Assembly: GCA_014905825.1 (NCBI GenBank)
Contig: JACGCN010000008.1
Coordinates: 186,001 to 250,000 of the forward strand
Direction: 5' to 3'
Origin: Lyophyllum atratum
Taxonomy: Eukaryota; Basidiomycota; Agaricomycetes; Agaricales; Lyophyllaceae
Length of the DNA: 64,000 bases
A program made the position numbers and the translations under genes. This document shows, piece after piece, positions 10,871 to 19,622 of the stretch; position 1 is the first letter of the stretch; each line of letters begins with the position of its first letter. The notes below the pieces were generated by a model, which ran no database searches, was not told the DNA's origin, and saw only the letters and a list, made by a program, of their open reading frames with translations.

Positions 10871-11307
10871 ATGCGGAGGAACCGCCTTTGGCTGCGACAC
10901 AATAAGTGGCCCTCCGCAACCAGCAATGCTCCCGGCAGCGCGCCTAGGCCTCCAATCTATTCTCCATTTCTCCCCTCTCCTCGGCACCCACGCCTGCTTC
11001 CCCTCCCTATCCCCGTCGCGCTCAGGATCCACCGGCGTCCTTGCCCAGCTCGGTATCGGCCGCCACCTGTCGTTCATCTCCGAGCCCAGCTATCGACTAA
11101 CTCAGCCTCGCCGGCGCTCCCAGGGATTCTTGCTGCCATTGCGGCAGAGGAGGTTCTTACTCGGAAGACCTTCGTTGGCGTTGATTCTTCGTTTACTGAG
11201 GTATATTGCATTTTCAAAATCCTGTGCTATCACTCAAGTCATTTTAGGAGTTTGGTGGGCATGAAATCGCTGGAAGTTCCGACGAAAGCGACCGCCGAAC
11301 AGAGTAA
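10871..11307 (+). CDS. Possible small two-exon gene, not recognised
   Basis: Exon 10871-11200 and exon 11248-11307, joined in phase 0 across a 47-nt GT-AG intron, give 129 residues. The first part is Pro/Arg-rich and could be a chance frame or a mitochondrial-type leader. The second half (LTRKTFVGVDSSFTE, then FGGHEIAGSSDESD) has a more natural composition and supports the intron. The start is uncertain because other frames are also open across 10641-11264. Low confidence. Confidence 0.25.
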
Positions 11308-11475
11308 CGACTCCGACTCCATGACCCAACTGCTGACGGTACCTCGGCAGTGACTTCTCTCAAGCTTTGAACAAAACCGTATGTTTCGACATACTCTCTT
11401 GACAACATCTACACATTTACAACTAAATCTGTAGGGCATATAACACCCAGTTGCAGATATATACCCAGATAAATA

Positions 11476-12162
11476 TCAAATAATCCAAATCTGCCCAGTG
11501 CTCGCTTTTGCGAGCGATTGGCATCCGACTTTAGACTCTCTGGCGCCCTTGCTTTCCCCGTCGCCACCGCCTTCGTGCCCGAGCCGGAAGCCGAACTTAA
11601 AGATCTCGCAGAGACCGACGTCGTCCGGTTTCGTGCCACTAGCGGCCGCCGGGAATGAATGATTGCATGTTCGCGTCTCAGCATCTGTGCTCGCACTCAG
11701 TGCTGACACGGACTTCGCCTGGTCGACCAGCAAGGGTTTCAATTCGAAGGATGCACCGCCGATGCTGCAAGGGAGAGTCGAGGAGCGGCTGTGAAAAGAT
11801 GGCTTGCATGTGGCTAGTGCCCCCTGGCTTATGGATCGCCTCCTGCCATTCCTGGGGTGGATATCACGGGCCGATTGATGGAGTCTCCTCGACGACGAGA
11901 GCTCCGGCAGCGACCCGAACTCCACGTCGGTCGCCTCATTGTCTTGATCACCTGCACCGGCGGCCCCATCGGCATCATTCAGCGTCATATCATCCAACCA
12001 GATGTACCTAGCCACCCTAGTTGAGGCAAACTTCCAAACATCCTTAGATTGACATGCACAACGCCAACTCGTGTACCCGTTCCTTACCTGCCATTCCCCA
12101 TCGTCGCTATTTCCAATATCATACCATGTTGCCCCGTAGTAGTAGTAGTAATTTACGGGCAC
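11476..12162 (-). CDS. Unrecognised open frame of 228 codons
   Basis: A single open frame without introns, starting in a short TAG microsatellite that codes for a Tyr run. No domain is recognised. Tryptophans are frequent in the first 60 residues (TWYD, GEWQV, SWRCACQ, YIWLDD), the rest is Ser/Arg-rich. It could be a decayed gene or a chance frame. No upstream or downstream signal helps. Confidence 0.2.
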   Translation of the reverse strand: MPVNYYYYYGATWYDIGNSDDGEWQVRNGYTSWRCACQSKDVWKFASTRVARYIWLDDMTLNDADGAAGAGDQDNEATDVEFGSLPELSSSRRLHQSARDIHPRNGRRRSISQGALATCKPSFHSRSSTLPCSIGGASFELKPLLVDQAKSVSALSASTDAETRTCNHSFPAAASGTKPDDVGLCEIFKFGFRLGHEGGGDGESKGARESKVGCQSLAKASTGQIWII

Positions 12163-12428
12163 CGCAACCGGTCATGACTCACCGCAACCCCATCATGCAC
12201 ATTTTATATGCTCTTAGTCTCCAGTCATTGCCGACTTGTCAACGAAGAACTTGCATTGAAGTGTTCATTCTCACTGCCATGCGGCCTTATTGAATTATTG
12301 AAGTCTCAGCCTAGCAAATCTTCAATCACTCCTGACGAGCCTGAGCGTGCTTTTTTAGGACATGGAATGTTTCATCTCAAATGTTTTATTCGCCAGCACT
12401 GAGGGACGCTTGTCTGACTTGTACTCAA

Positions 12429-14065
12429 ATGGCAGAACGACGATACAGCAAGGAAGACCTGTGAGTTTTACTTTGCTCTTAGGCTTGCCATGCATATCGA
12501 CATACACTCTATAACCAGGCTATGCCTCAAAAAGGACGCATTGGTGAAGCTCGTGGAGCGGCAGCTGCGATGCTGGCCGGAACTGAAATTCAACCCCTCA
12601 AAGACCACCGTCGCGGTCCTAAGGAGCAACTTGCTTAACTATGGATTTACCAAGGAAGGATCCGACTTCGAGAGTGGTAATGCCTCTCCGGCTCCAAGCG
12701 CTCTGACTTCAATTAGCAATAACGACTCTGGTGGTATTGGTGAAGCTCTGGCTGAGGACTTGGACACCGGCAACCAGCCCTGGGGAGCTTTGAGTCACTC
12801 AACCGTCTTCAAACCTCAGGCCATCGCCGGGCGTGGAGGTGAGCTGTATATCAGGGATCTGTTCTCGCAGAACAGGATGTCTAACTACGTTCGATGTACG
12901 GTCAGCCACATGGGCGCAGGCAGAAGACTTTCCTGCACCTCGCGAGAAAATGAAAACTCCCCAACCCGCTGTGCACAATCCGGTTCGCATCAAGTCGATC
13001 ATGATACTGTCCTCGCTTACCATCCATTGGCCCCATAGACCTCTAGGTTCGAACTTAGACTCCTGATCGAGGACCACCGCATGTCCTACTCTGAGAATGG
13101 CCTGCAACGAACTACGGAACTAGTGACATTATCTCCCACTCTCGTTCATCCGAACGGTGATTGGGACTTTCTAGTGAAGGACATGCTCTGGAGTCTGCAG
13201 CACTCAAATGCATCGATCAGTGGCAAGTCGTACATCCATAGCTTCCAGCCTTCCGCATCATCCCATTTACAAGTGTGCAGGTGTGGTAAAATTAGCATAC
13301 CCCGATCCTGACGAGCCCGGTTACAATCGCATTCTTCTCAAGATGAAGCCCGGTGATATCCTGGAGGATGTCCCTTCCAACCCCGGCATATTGACCGCGT
13401 CAGCGTTGAGTTCCTTTAAAATTATCGTTGAACATGTAAGATCCTATTCAGTCTCTGCACTGAGCGATGCATAGGTATAATACGGTCACTACCTCTTCCT
13501 TCTCAGATCACCAGGAAGAGTTACCCGCGCAGGTCACTAACCATGCCGAAGTTGTACCAGCCACCGAGGCGGAGAGAGATGCTGCATGGCTGAAAGCAAG
13601 GCTTGAGGCGCAGCCAGGTTATGAAAAATTCCGCACCAGTCAGCACCAAAAGCTCAAGAACTTCGATCGAGTTGATTTCTGGGCATTTGCAGCGAGATTT
13701 TCCGCAGACTATATTAGGGCCCCGTGGCCAAACCGGCGGGTCAGTGATATCTGCTTCAATACTCAACCACTTTAGCTATTCTGGCTGACCCATCATCACA
13801 TGGCACACAGCCCAAAAGAGTTAACAAGGTAGATATCGGGAGCGCCTTGGGCATGAAAGTAACGGCTCTGGCAGAAGCTGAGAATGCCACTCGTATCATT
13901 CGGATCTTTGGAAGCCAAGGCACGCAAGCATCTCAAGACGTGATAAAGTTGCTGGAAAGAGATGAGATCGTGGGTTCCTATGTGTTATACGATTTCTTGA
14001 AGCAGTGGGAGATCGACAACTCCGTAGTAGGCTCTTCCACTTCAGAGGAAGTCGTAGCTGCTTGA
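12429..14065 (+). CDS. Unrecognised seven-exon gene, about 415 residues
   Basis: Exons 12429-12460, 12519-12838, 12906-12982 (or -12970), 13039-13222, 13281-13435, 13515-13739 and 13811-14065 join in phase. The fourth intron appears to use a GC donor (GCAAGT at 13223). The start MAERRYSKEDLLCLKKDALV leads into a short helical module of about 50 residues (LVKLVERQLRCWPELKF, then LRSNLLNYGFT), SAP-like in feel but not a confident match. A Ser/Gly linker follows, then a folded-looking region with WDFLVKDMLW, LAYPDPDEPGYNRI and FDRVDFWAFAARFSADYI. No catalytic motif, membrane segment or signal peptide is seen. The run of phase-compatible introns without stops argues that it is a real gene. Confidence 0.6.
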
Positions 14066-14188
14066 CTCGGGCACTATGTATTTGGTGTATATAGTATATA
14101 CTTCTGCGTTTCTACTCCTTTCTACTGTTGAACATGCGCGTGAATTCTTCTTTCTCTTGCTACTTTCTGCGCTTTCAAACGAGGTACT

Positions 14189-14330
14189 CTAAAATGTTCG
14201 ATCAAGGCTTGGAAACTGCATCCACTATCTTTGATCCATGTGTTCACTTATCTTGCTGCACCTCTACTTAGCTAAAATGTTCGATCAAAGCTTGGAAAAC
14301 TGCATCCACTATCTTCGATCGATGCGTTCA
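14189..14330. repeat. Direct repeat of about 57 bp
   Basis: 14189-14245 and 14272-14330 share the run AAAATGTTCGATCAA, GCTTGG and CTGCATCCACTATCTT with a few differences. It lies just downstream of the unrecognised gene. Function unknown. Confidence 0.7.
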
Positions 14331-15164
14331 ACCATCAACCACTGTTTTTGGGAATTGATCGCGTCTCCCAAGTTTCAACCTCCTCTTGTCCCTTTTCTGA
14401 TTTTGCCCTTTATGTGTCTGTGTTCATGTTCCCCTTGTAACCTCGGATTCGTGACGTTTTGATTACGCTTCCCGTCTTCATGATCGCTCTCAACGCCCAA
14501 CACCCACACGACAAGCCCATCGACCACACTGCAGTTAACAGGGATAGGGCCATAGCAAAGAATGGAATGGGAAGGGATTTCGGCCAGGGTACGTTATCAA
14601 GGGGCCCACCGTGCTTATTCTCAACGATTGCGCAGAATATCTTCTCGTCTCGGATGCCCTATCCTATGAACCTGTTTGGCGTTGACGACGAGAGTACGGT
14701 GCGTTCCATCACTTGACAATATCGTCTGTTATCGATTAGTCTCTTCATAGATCTGACAAGTCGGTGAGCAGTTTCATAAGGCCTTGGTAAATTGTCATGT
14801 TCCTCATCGCCTGCAATCAAGGTGACTGGTGGCATAAGACGGTCATTCCTCTGCTCGCTGGATATGTCGCCACTGGAATTGTACTAGTCTTCGATCCCGG
14901 CACCTTCAAGGGTGTTGGACGCTTCCAAGGCGGTCCGGCAGTCTTTTTTTTCGTCCAACATGTCCAGGCGGGCGAAGGTTCCATATCATCAACCAGTCGG
15001 CTCGGAATATCTTCGCAATGTCGGTAGATAGCCATCAACTCAGTATGTGAATCATTACTGAGCGTCCTCAATCGCGTTCAAACTAACATGTATCTAGCCA
15101 TAATTGGGGCTGATGGTATCGCGACTACCCCGATGGCGGTCAACCAAATTGAGTCTCTCGCCAG
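14331..15164. other. Stretch without a supported gene
   Basis: Short open frames at 14459-14716 and 14797-15027 on the plus strand are separated by possible introns, but no domain is recognised and frames do not join convincingly. It may hold remains of a gene. Confidence 0.3.
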
Positions 15165-15366
15165 CCGTCGGTAGATATCACGCCTCCACCGACACCACAT
15201 CCAGATTTTAGGCACGCCCGCCGACACCGTCGTCCTCGACGCGAACCGCCAACATCCTAAAACGACCGTCGGTAGATGTTACGTCTCCTCCACCAACACC
15301 ACACCCAGATTTCAGGCACGCCCGTCTACACCGTTGTCGCCGACGCGAACCGCCAACATCCAGACC
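15165..15366. repeat. Tandem duplication, 2 x 101 bp, in promoter region
   Basis: Two imperfect copies (15165-15265 and 15266-15366), each starting CCGTCGGTAGAT and ending CGCGAACCGCCAACATCC. They lie directly upstream of the TATA box of the ferritin-like gene, so they may double a regulatory block (inference). Confidence 0.8.
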
Positions 15367-15373
15367 TCAAGAC

Positions 15374-15379
15374 TATAAA
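15374..15379 (+). promoter_or_regulatory. TATA box of the ferritin-like gene
   Basis: TATAAA, 38 nt upstream of the ATG at 15417 and just after the 101-bp tandem duplication. The distance implies a very short leader. Confidence 0.5.
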
Positions 15380-15514
15380 TGCATAGGTCCCACGGAGCAC
15401 GAATATCCGTACTCAAATGCGACTGTCTCAACCGGTGTTGGCCTTTTCTCTTGTGCAGATTGTCTTTGCGCAAGCCCCTGCATGCGTTATGTCACCGCCC
15501 GTCATCACCCGTGC

Positions 15515-15978
15515 TGTGATACAGCTGGTCCGGATGGGCTTCTCGCGTGAGGAAGACTCGAGCTATTCGCTCCTCAATGCGCCTTACCTCGAGTGAGGTC
15601 GGCGCGGAGAGAGGGCGTAATAGCGAGGGGGTGGGACGGCGGCTCGAAGGAGCGCCTGTCCGAGATAGAACGGCCTTGTAACCCTAGGTAGGGGTGTTGT
15701 CATCCGACACCGGAGCTCTGTGAGCCTGAGCGAGGCGTGCTGTCACCCTGCACAGGGCCCGGTGGCCTCCGGGGTCGAGCCATCGCGTGTCTTGCTGTAG
15801 CGAGCGAGAACGCGAAGTGGAGATGATGATAATATTAATGAAGTCCCTAAAGGACGTGCTAGCGAGGTTACACAAGAGACAAGTAAATATGTACAAACAA
15901 AAGGGCTCTCGGCCCGGTCGTGCACGCGTTAGAGTAATCCCACGGGTCTGCTATCTAGGGTAGCACACCGTCGTCACA
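15515..15978 (-). repeat. 3' LTR of the Gypsy element
   Basis: 464 bp, offset by exactly 12,293 bp from the 5' copy with no gaps. The stop codon of the upstream ORF2 (15974-15976) lies inside its first five bases on the minus strand. Confidence 0.95.
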
Positions 15979-18900
15979 GTGCCCCCCCGCGTGGAAGACT
16001 GGAGCCGGGTGACCCCTGCTCATCCCTGTCCTCCGAAGCGCCTCGTCCGTAATGTTCGTCATAGGTGCCGTCTTCAATCGCGCGACGAATGAGTGCCTTC
16101 GTATGCTTGCGGCCCGCCCGATGTGGCTTCTTTGAGCGTTGTGACTGCCCTGAGGTCGCGCCCCCCGTCATCGTAACCGACCCGCTTGCAGGCGCGGAGT
16201 AACCTTGCGAGAGGCGATGCGCCAGACCGACACCCATCCTGGCAGCCAAGGAAGGCTGCGATGTGCTCGCGGTTTGGAAGCGCGCGGCCAATGGCACTGT
16301 GCTGGACAGGCGATCGCGCAAAGGCCTCTGGGGAGAAGGATCCGTTAAGCGCGACATCAAAGGGCGTGGGGGAGGAGTAGGCACTGCAGGAGGGACCAAT
16401 GGTACGCGAGTAGAGGAGCCCGAAGCTACTGCATCCGATGAGATCGCGGGAGAGGCTACTGGCAACGCAGACGTTCCTTCCGAGGTCGACCGGGATATGC
16501 CCCCCGGCGGGAATTGCGCCATCGTCACGACCGTGCGGGCGACCAACTCAGCGAGGTATACACCAAACTCCGGCGTTCCAGGCACTGGAACTGAGGGCGC
16601 CGCTATGGCAGAAGACGGGACTGAGGAGGCGTTCGAACGACGAGAGCGGATGGTCTCGCGTGTCGACGTTTCCGGCGAGGGGGAGCGTTGGTAGGAGCGG
16701 GACCGGAGGTACGGCGATCGACGACGTGAGGAAGATGGCGACCAATGGCGACCCGGGCTAAGCTGGCGCCTGTGACCCGTATAAGGGGACGGCGACCTGC
16801 GAGAACGGAGAGGAGATTGAGACCGCTTGCGGGAATCAGTTCCGCGTCTTACAGCTCGAGGAAAGTCGGAGCTGGTACGTTCTTTCCCTTTTCTCGAGCG
16901 CCTTGCCCCGTACGAAGGTGACAAACGCGATCTGCTGCGCGATCGTAAAGTTCTAGGTCGCAAGTACCCTCCGTCGGAAGGGAACCGTCCGCTCTGGGGC
17001 CCCCGAGAACGCCCGCGAGAAACGGCCTCAGGGAGGTTTCGCAGGGGAGGGGGTGACCATTGATCTGTTTGCATGGGACTGCGAGGCGACGCAGGGGAGA
17101 CGGGATCTGGTTGGACAGGGGCGGCCCACAAATGTACTGCCGCTGCAAAGGCTCGCTCAAAGTCAACTCTCGTGGCCCACTGCAGAGTAGCTAAAGGGCC
17201 TCCGGAAGTAGGTCCCACATAGGCTAAACGTAGGGCTTGCGCGCTGTCCTCTGAGGATGCTGAGATCCAGACCGTATGGCAGAAGTCGGTACTCGCTGTC
17301 GCCCGATCAATCGTCAGGGCGATGCTCAGGAGGTGAATATCCGGCCGATCCACCGCTAGGCTCAAGAGACCATCCTTTATCACTTCCCAAGTCGTCGACA
17401 TCGGAAAGGCGGTGGAGCGCAGATAGGACGAAGCCGCAAGGACTGGAGTAGTCGGAGTGGTGCGGACAGGGGAAGCCCTTGGCGACGAACCAAAAGACAA
17501 AGCGAAATCTTCCATTTCCGCGTCGCCGCCTCCTTGAGCGTTTTGTCCACTCAATGGCGTATCGACGGGCACTCCTTCGCTCGAGGAGGGGACCAAAGTA
17601 ATGACATCTAGGCTAGGACGGGGAGGTAGATCGGACGCGAGCGGTTCTGGGATCCGTACAGGGAGGTCGGACATCGCCGGGTACGCACTGTGATAAAGCC
17701 ATCGGGATCCGACGACCTCACCTGCTAGCCCTTGGTAACGCGATCTAGGAGCTGGACGACCGTATTTACCTTCCCCGACTGTGCCGGACGGAGTGGGAGG
17801 CATGGTATCGTAATGAATCCTCCGTTGATTATGGCGGTCGTACGCGCTGTAGTCATACCCCTCTACTTCCGGGTTCTTCCTTCCAACCTCCGTGCAAACT
17901 TCCCAATCGTCTGTGATCCATCGACTCCACGAGCCGTTAGGTCTGTTGTTAAACAGCGCCGGCGGCTTAACCCACGGTTCCCGATCAGAATAAAGCTGGA
18001 CACGCTCCAGAGGAGCGGCCTCGCAGTCAGGACTGATCTGGGGTTCCGAGGGTTCTTCGAGGGGCAATTCGAGGAGTGGGGAATTTCCACGGATCGGCGA
18101 GGGAGGCGGCGGTGAATCCGAGTACCCCACTAGCGGTCCCCTCCATCGTTGATTCGGAGGGAAGGAGGCGCGGTGGAACTCGGGTGTAGCCTGCGGAAGA
18201 AGTTGAGGGAAAAGAGGAGGGTGGTAAGAGGCCCGCGAACTAAGGTTCCTTAAGGCGACGTGGTCGTAGGGGTGACGCTCCTTCGACAATGCTTCAGCGT
18301 CGGTTCCTTCCCACCACTGACGGTGAGGGCGGGGGGGGTCGGGGTAAGGGTCGAAGTAGATCTCATCCTCATCTAAGAGATGGGCCACGAAGCATGGGAT
18401 AGCTTGGCTGAGCAGCCATAGCGACTGGGTTGTCCATCTGCCATTTATCCATGCCCCAAAGTAGTCGTCGGACGCTGGAGGAACTCCCGTGCTTCGTACT
18501 CGAGCTATGGAGGCGTTCCACTCTTCCGTCGACAGCCTGTGTGTGAATTCGAGCCAAGCGGCTTTCTCCTTGAGGCCTCGCAATACCGAAGCGCCCTGGT
18601 CTACCGCGTCAGCCCAGGTCTTCGCTTGCACCAGGGATTCTACGTCAGACGGCTTGGGGTCGCGAGGGCGTAGGTCCCAGAACCTGATGTAGGCATTGCG
18701 TACTTCGTCACTGCGGGAGGCTATCTGCCGATCGAGGTCCGCCACACGAGCCCGTAGGCGGTCTAAATATTCCGGCCTGAAACAGCCCGTGTCCTGGTCT
18801 AGCGATATCCATTGTTTTGTCAGGAATTCATACTCCGGCATCTCTTCGCGACGTTCGTAGCCTATCTTGGGACGTAAGCAGAGCGCCCTCCAGATACGTT

Positions 18901-19198
18901 CGCTCGCCATTTGGGGTGCTACCGTCCAATCAAAACGCCCTAACGACCCGTCGAATCGTCGTTGCCGGATGTTAGTAGACGGGATAGTAGAGTGACCGGG
19001 AGGAGCGACGCCCGGGAGGAAAGCGATGATGGTAGAGTTAGGAGACCACGCGAGGTATTGTTCCTTAAGAGTCCAGCCGTTGTATTGGGAGAAAGGGGGG
19101 ATATCGAACTGTAACGAGTCGTCCACGTTAGGCGCCGCGTAGAAATCCGCGAGGCTAGATAGTCGGGGAGTGGGGAAACGGCGAGAGTCCATGTCCAA
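15974..19198 (-). CDS. Extra 1,074-residue ORF in the env position of the Gypsy element
   Basis: Starts MDMDSRRFPTPRLSSLADFY, 424 bp after gag-pol. No domain is recognised. Residues about 1-300 look folded and Trp-rich (TLKEQYLAWSP, RFDWTVAPQMASERIWRALC, AYIRFWDLRP); about 300-560 are Pro-rich; about 570-680 have another compact region (TTWEVIKDGLLSLAVDRPDI, TVWISASSEDSAQALRLAY); about 690-850 are Arg/Ser dipeptide-rich; the tail is Ser/Pro-rich with a basic KKPHRAGRKHTK. No signal peptide or membrane span is seen, so it does not look like an envelope protein. The RS-rich stretch suggests RNA binding or nuclear location (inference). The stop codon is formed by the first bases of the 3' LTR. 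Confidence 0.85.
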   Translation of the reverse strand: MDMDSRRFPTPRLSSLADFYAAPNVDDSLQFDIPPFSQYNGWTLKEQYLAWSPNSTIIAFLPGVAPPGHSTIPSTNIRQRRFDGSLGRFDWTVAPQMASERIWRALCLRPKIGYERREEMPEYEFLTKQWISLDQDTGCFRPEYLDRLRARVADLDRQIASRSDEVRNAYIRFWDLRPRDPKPSDVESLVQAKTWADAVDQGASVLRGLKEKAAWLEFTHRLSTEEWNASIARVRSTGVPPASDDYFGAWINGRWTTQSLWLLSQAIPCFVAHLLDEDEIYFDPYPDPPRPHRQWWEGTDAEALSKERHPYDHVALRNLSSRASYHPPLFPQLLPQATPEFHRASFPPNQRWRGPLVGYSDSPPPPSPIRGNSPLLELPLEEPSEPQISPDCEAAPLERVQLYSDREPWVKPPALFNNRPNGSWSRWITDDWEVCTEVGRKNPEVEGYDYSAYDRHNQRRIHYDTMPPTPSGTVGEGKYGRPAPRSRYQGLAGEVVGSRWLYHSAYPAMSDLPVRIPEPLASDLPPRPSLDVITLVPSSSEGVPVDTPLSGQNAQGGGDAEMEDFALSFGSSPRASPVRTTPTTPVLAASSYLRSTAFPMSTTWEVIKDGLLSLAVDRPDIHLLSIALTIDRATASTDFCHTVWISASSEDSAQALRLAYVGPTSGGPLATLQWATRVDFERAFAAAVHLWAAPVQPDPVSPASPRSPMQTDQWSPPPLRNLPEAVSRGRSRGPQSGRFPSDGGYLRPRTLRSRSRSRLSPSYGARRSRKGKERTSSDFPRAVRRGTDSRKRSQSPLRSRRSPSPYTGHRRQLSPGRHWSPSSSRRRSPYLRSRSYQRSPSPETSTRETIRSRRSNASSVPSSAIAAPSVPVPGTPEFGVYLAELVARTVVTMAQFPPGGISRSTSEGTSALPVASPAISSDAVASGSSTRVPLVPPAVPTPPPRPLMSRLTDPSPQRPLRDRLSSTVPLAARFQTASTSQPSLAARMGVGLAHRLSQGYSAPASGSVTMTGGATSGQSQRSKKPHRAGRKHTKALIRRAIEDGTYDEHYGRGASEDRDEQGSPGSSLPRGGAL
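15979..15990 (-). other. Polypurine-like tract before 3' LTR
   Basis: On the minus strand CGCGGGGGGGCAC abuts the LTR start. A run of seven G is the only purine-rich stretch here. It overlaps the last codons of ORF2. Confidence 0.5.
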
Positions 19199-19254
19199 AG
19201 CGAATTATAGTGAAAGGTTTGAGAATTTTGATTAAAATGGTGTAGCCGAACGCG

Positions 19255-19529
19255 CCCCGGCAGGTAACGAAGTTACAGCCTTGAACGAGCTGGTATAAGG
19301 AGATAGCTATCTAAGGTAGGGGGTATCAGGCTCCGGCAAATACTCAGGGTACAGCCTTGAGCTAGGACATATGAAAAAAAAGAAACCCACCCCGGCTAAT
19401 ATTCGAGATACAGCCTTGGGCGAGTGCGAAAGTAGTAGAACAGTGACTGCCCCGGCAAGTATACGAGATACAGCCTTGAGCGCGTAGAACGGTGACTGCC
19501 CCGGCAAGTATACGAGATACAGCCTTGAG
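19255..19529 (-). repeat. Five spaced copies of a roughly 30-bp motif between the two Gypsy ORFs
   Basis: Copies near 19255, 19331, 19390, 19450 and 19499. Plus-strand consensus CCCCGGCAAGTATACGAGAT followed by ACAGCCTTGAG; spacing 49-76 bp. The last two copies are nearly the same, the first two diverged. They fill the 424-bp gap between gag-pol and ORF2. They may serve expression of ORF2 or RNA structure (inference). Confidence 0.8.
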
Positions 19530-19622
19530 CGGTCGAGAAGATATAGAGTAGGAATGAAGAAGTTAAGATTGAAGCTCAGCCAGTAACAACTGGCCATAAG
19601 CACGGAATTATCCGGGTATTTA

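Noticed and set aside
16186..18692. Several plus-strand frames of 60-140 codons under ORF2
   Set aside because: GC-rich shadows of the 1,074-codon frame, without motifs.
19255..19529. Repeats as a possible CRISPR array
   Set aside because: Eukaryotic retroelement spacer, irregular spacing and diverged units; no cas genes.
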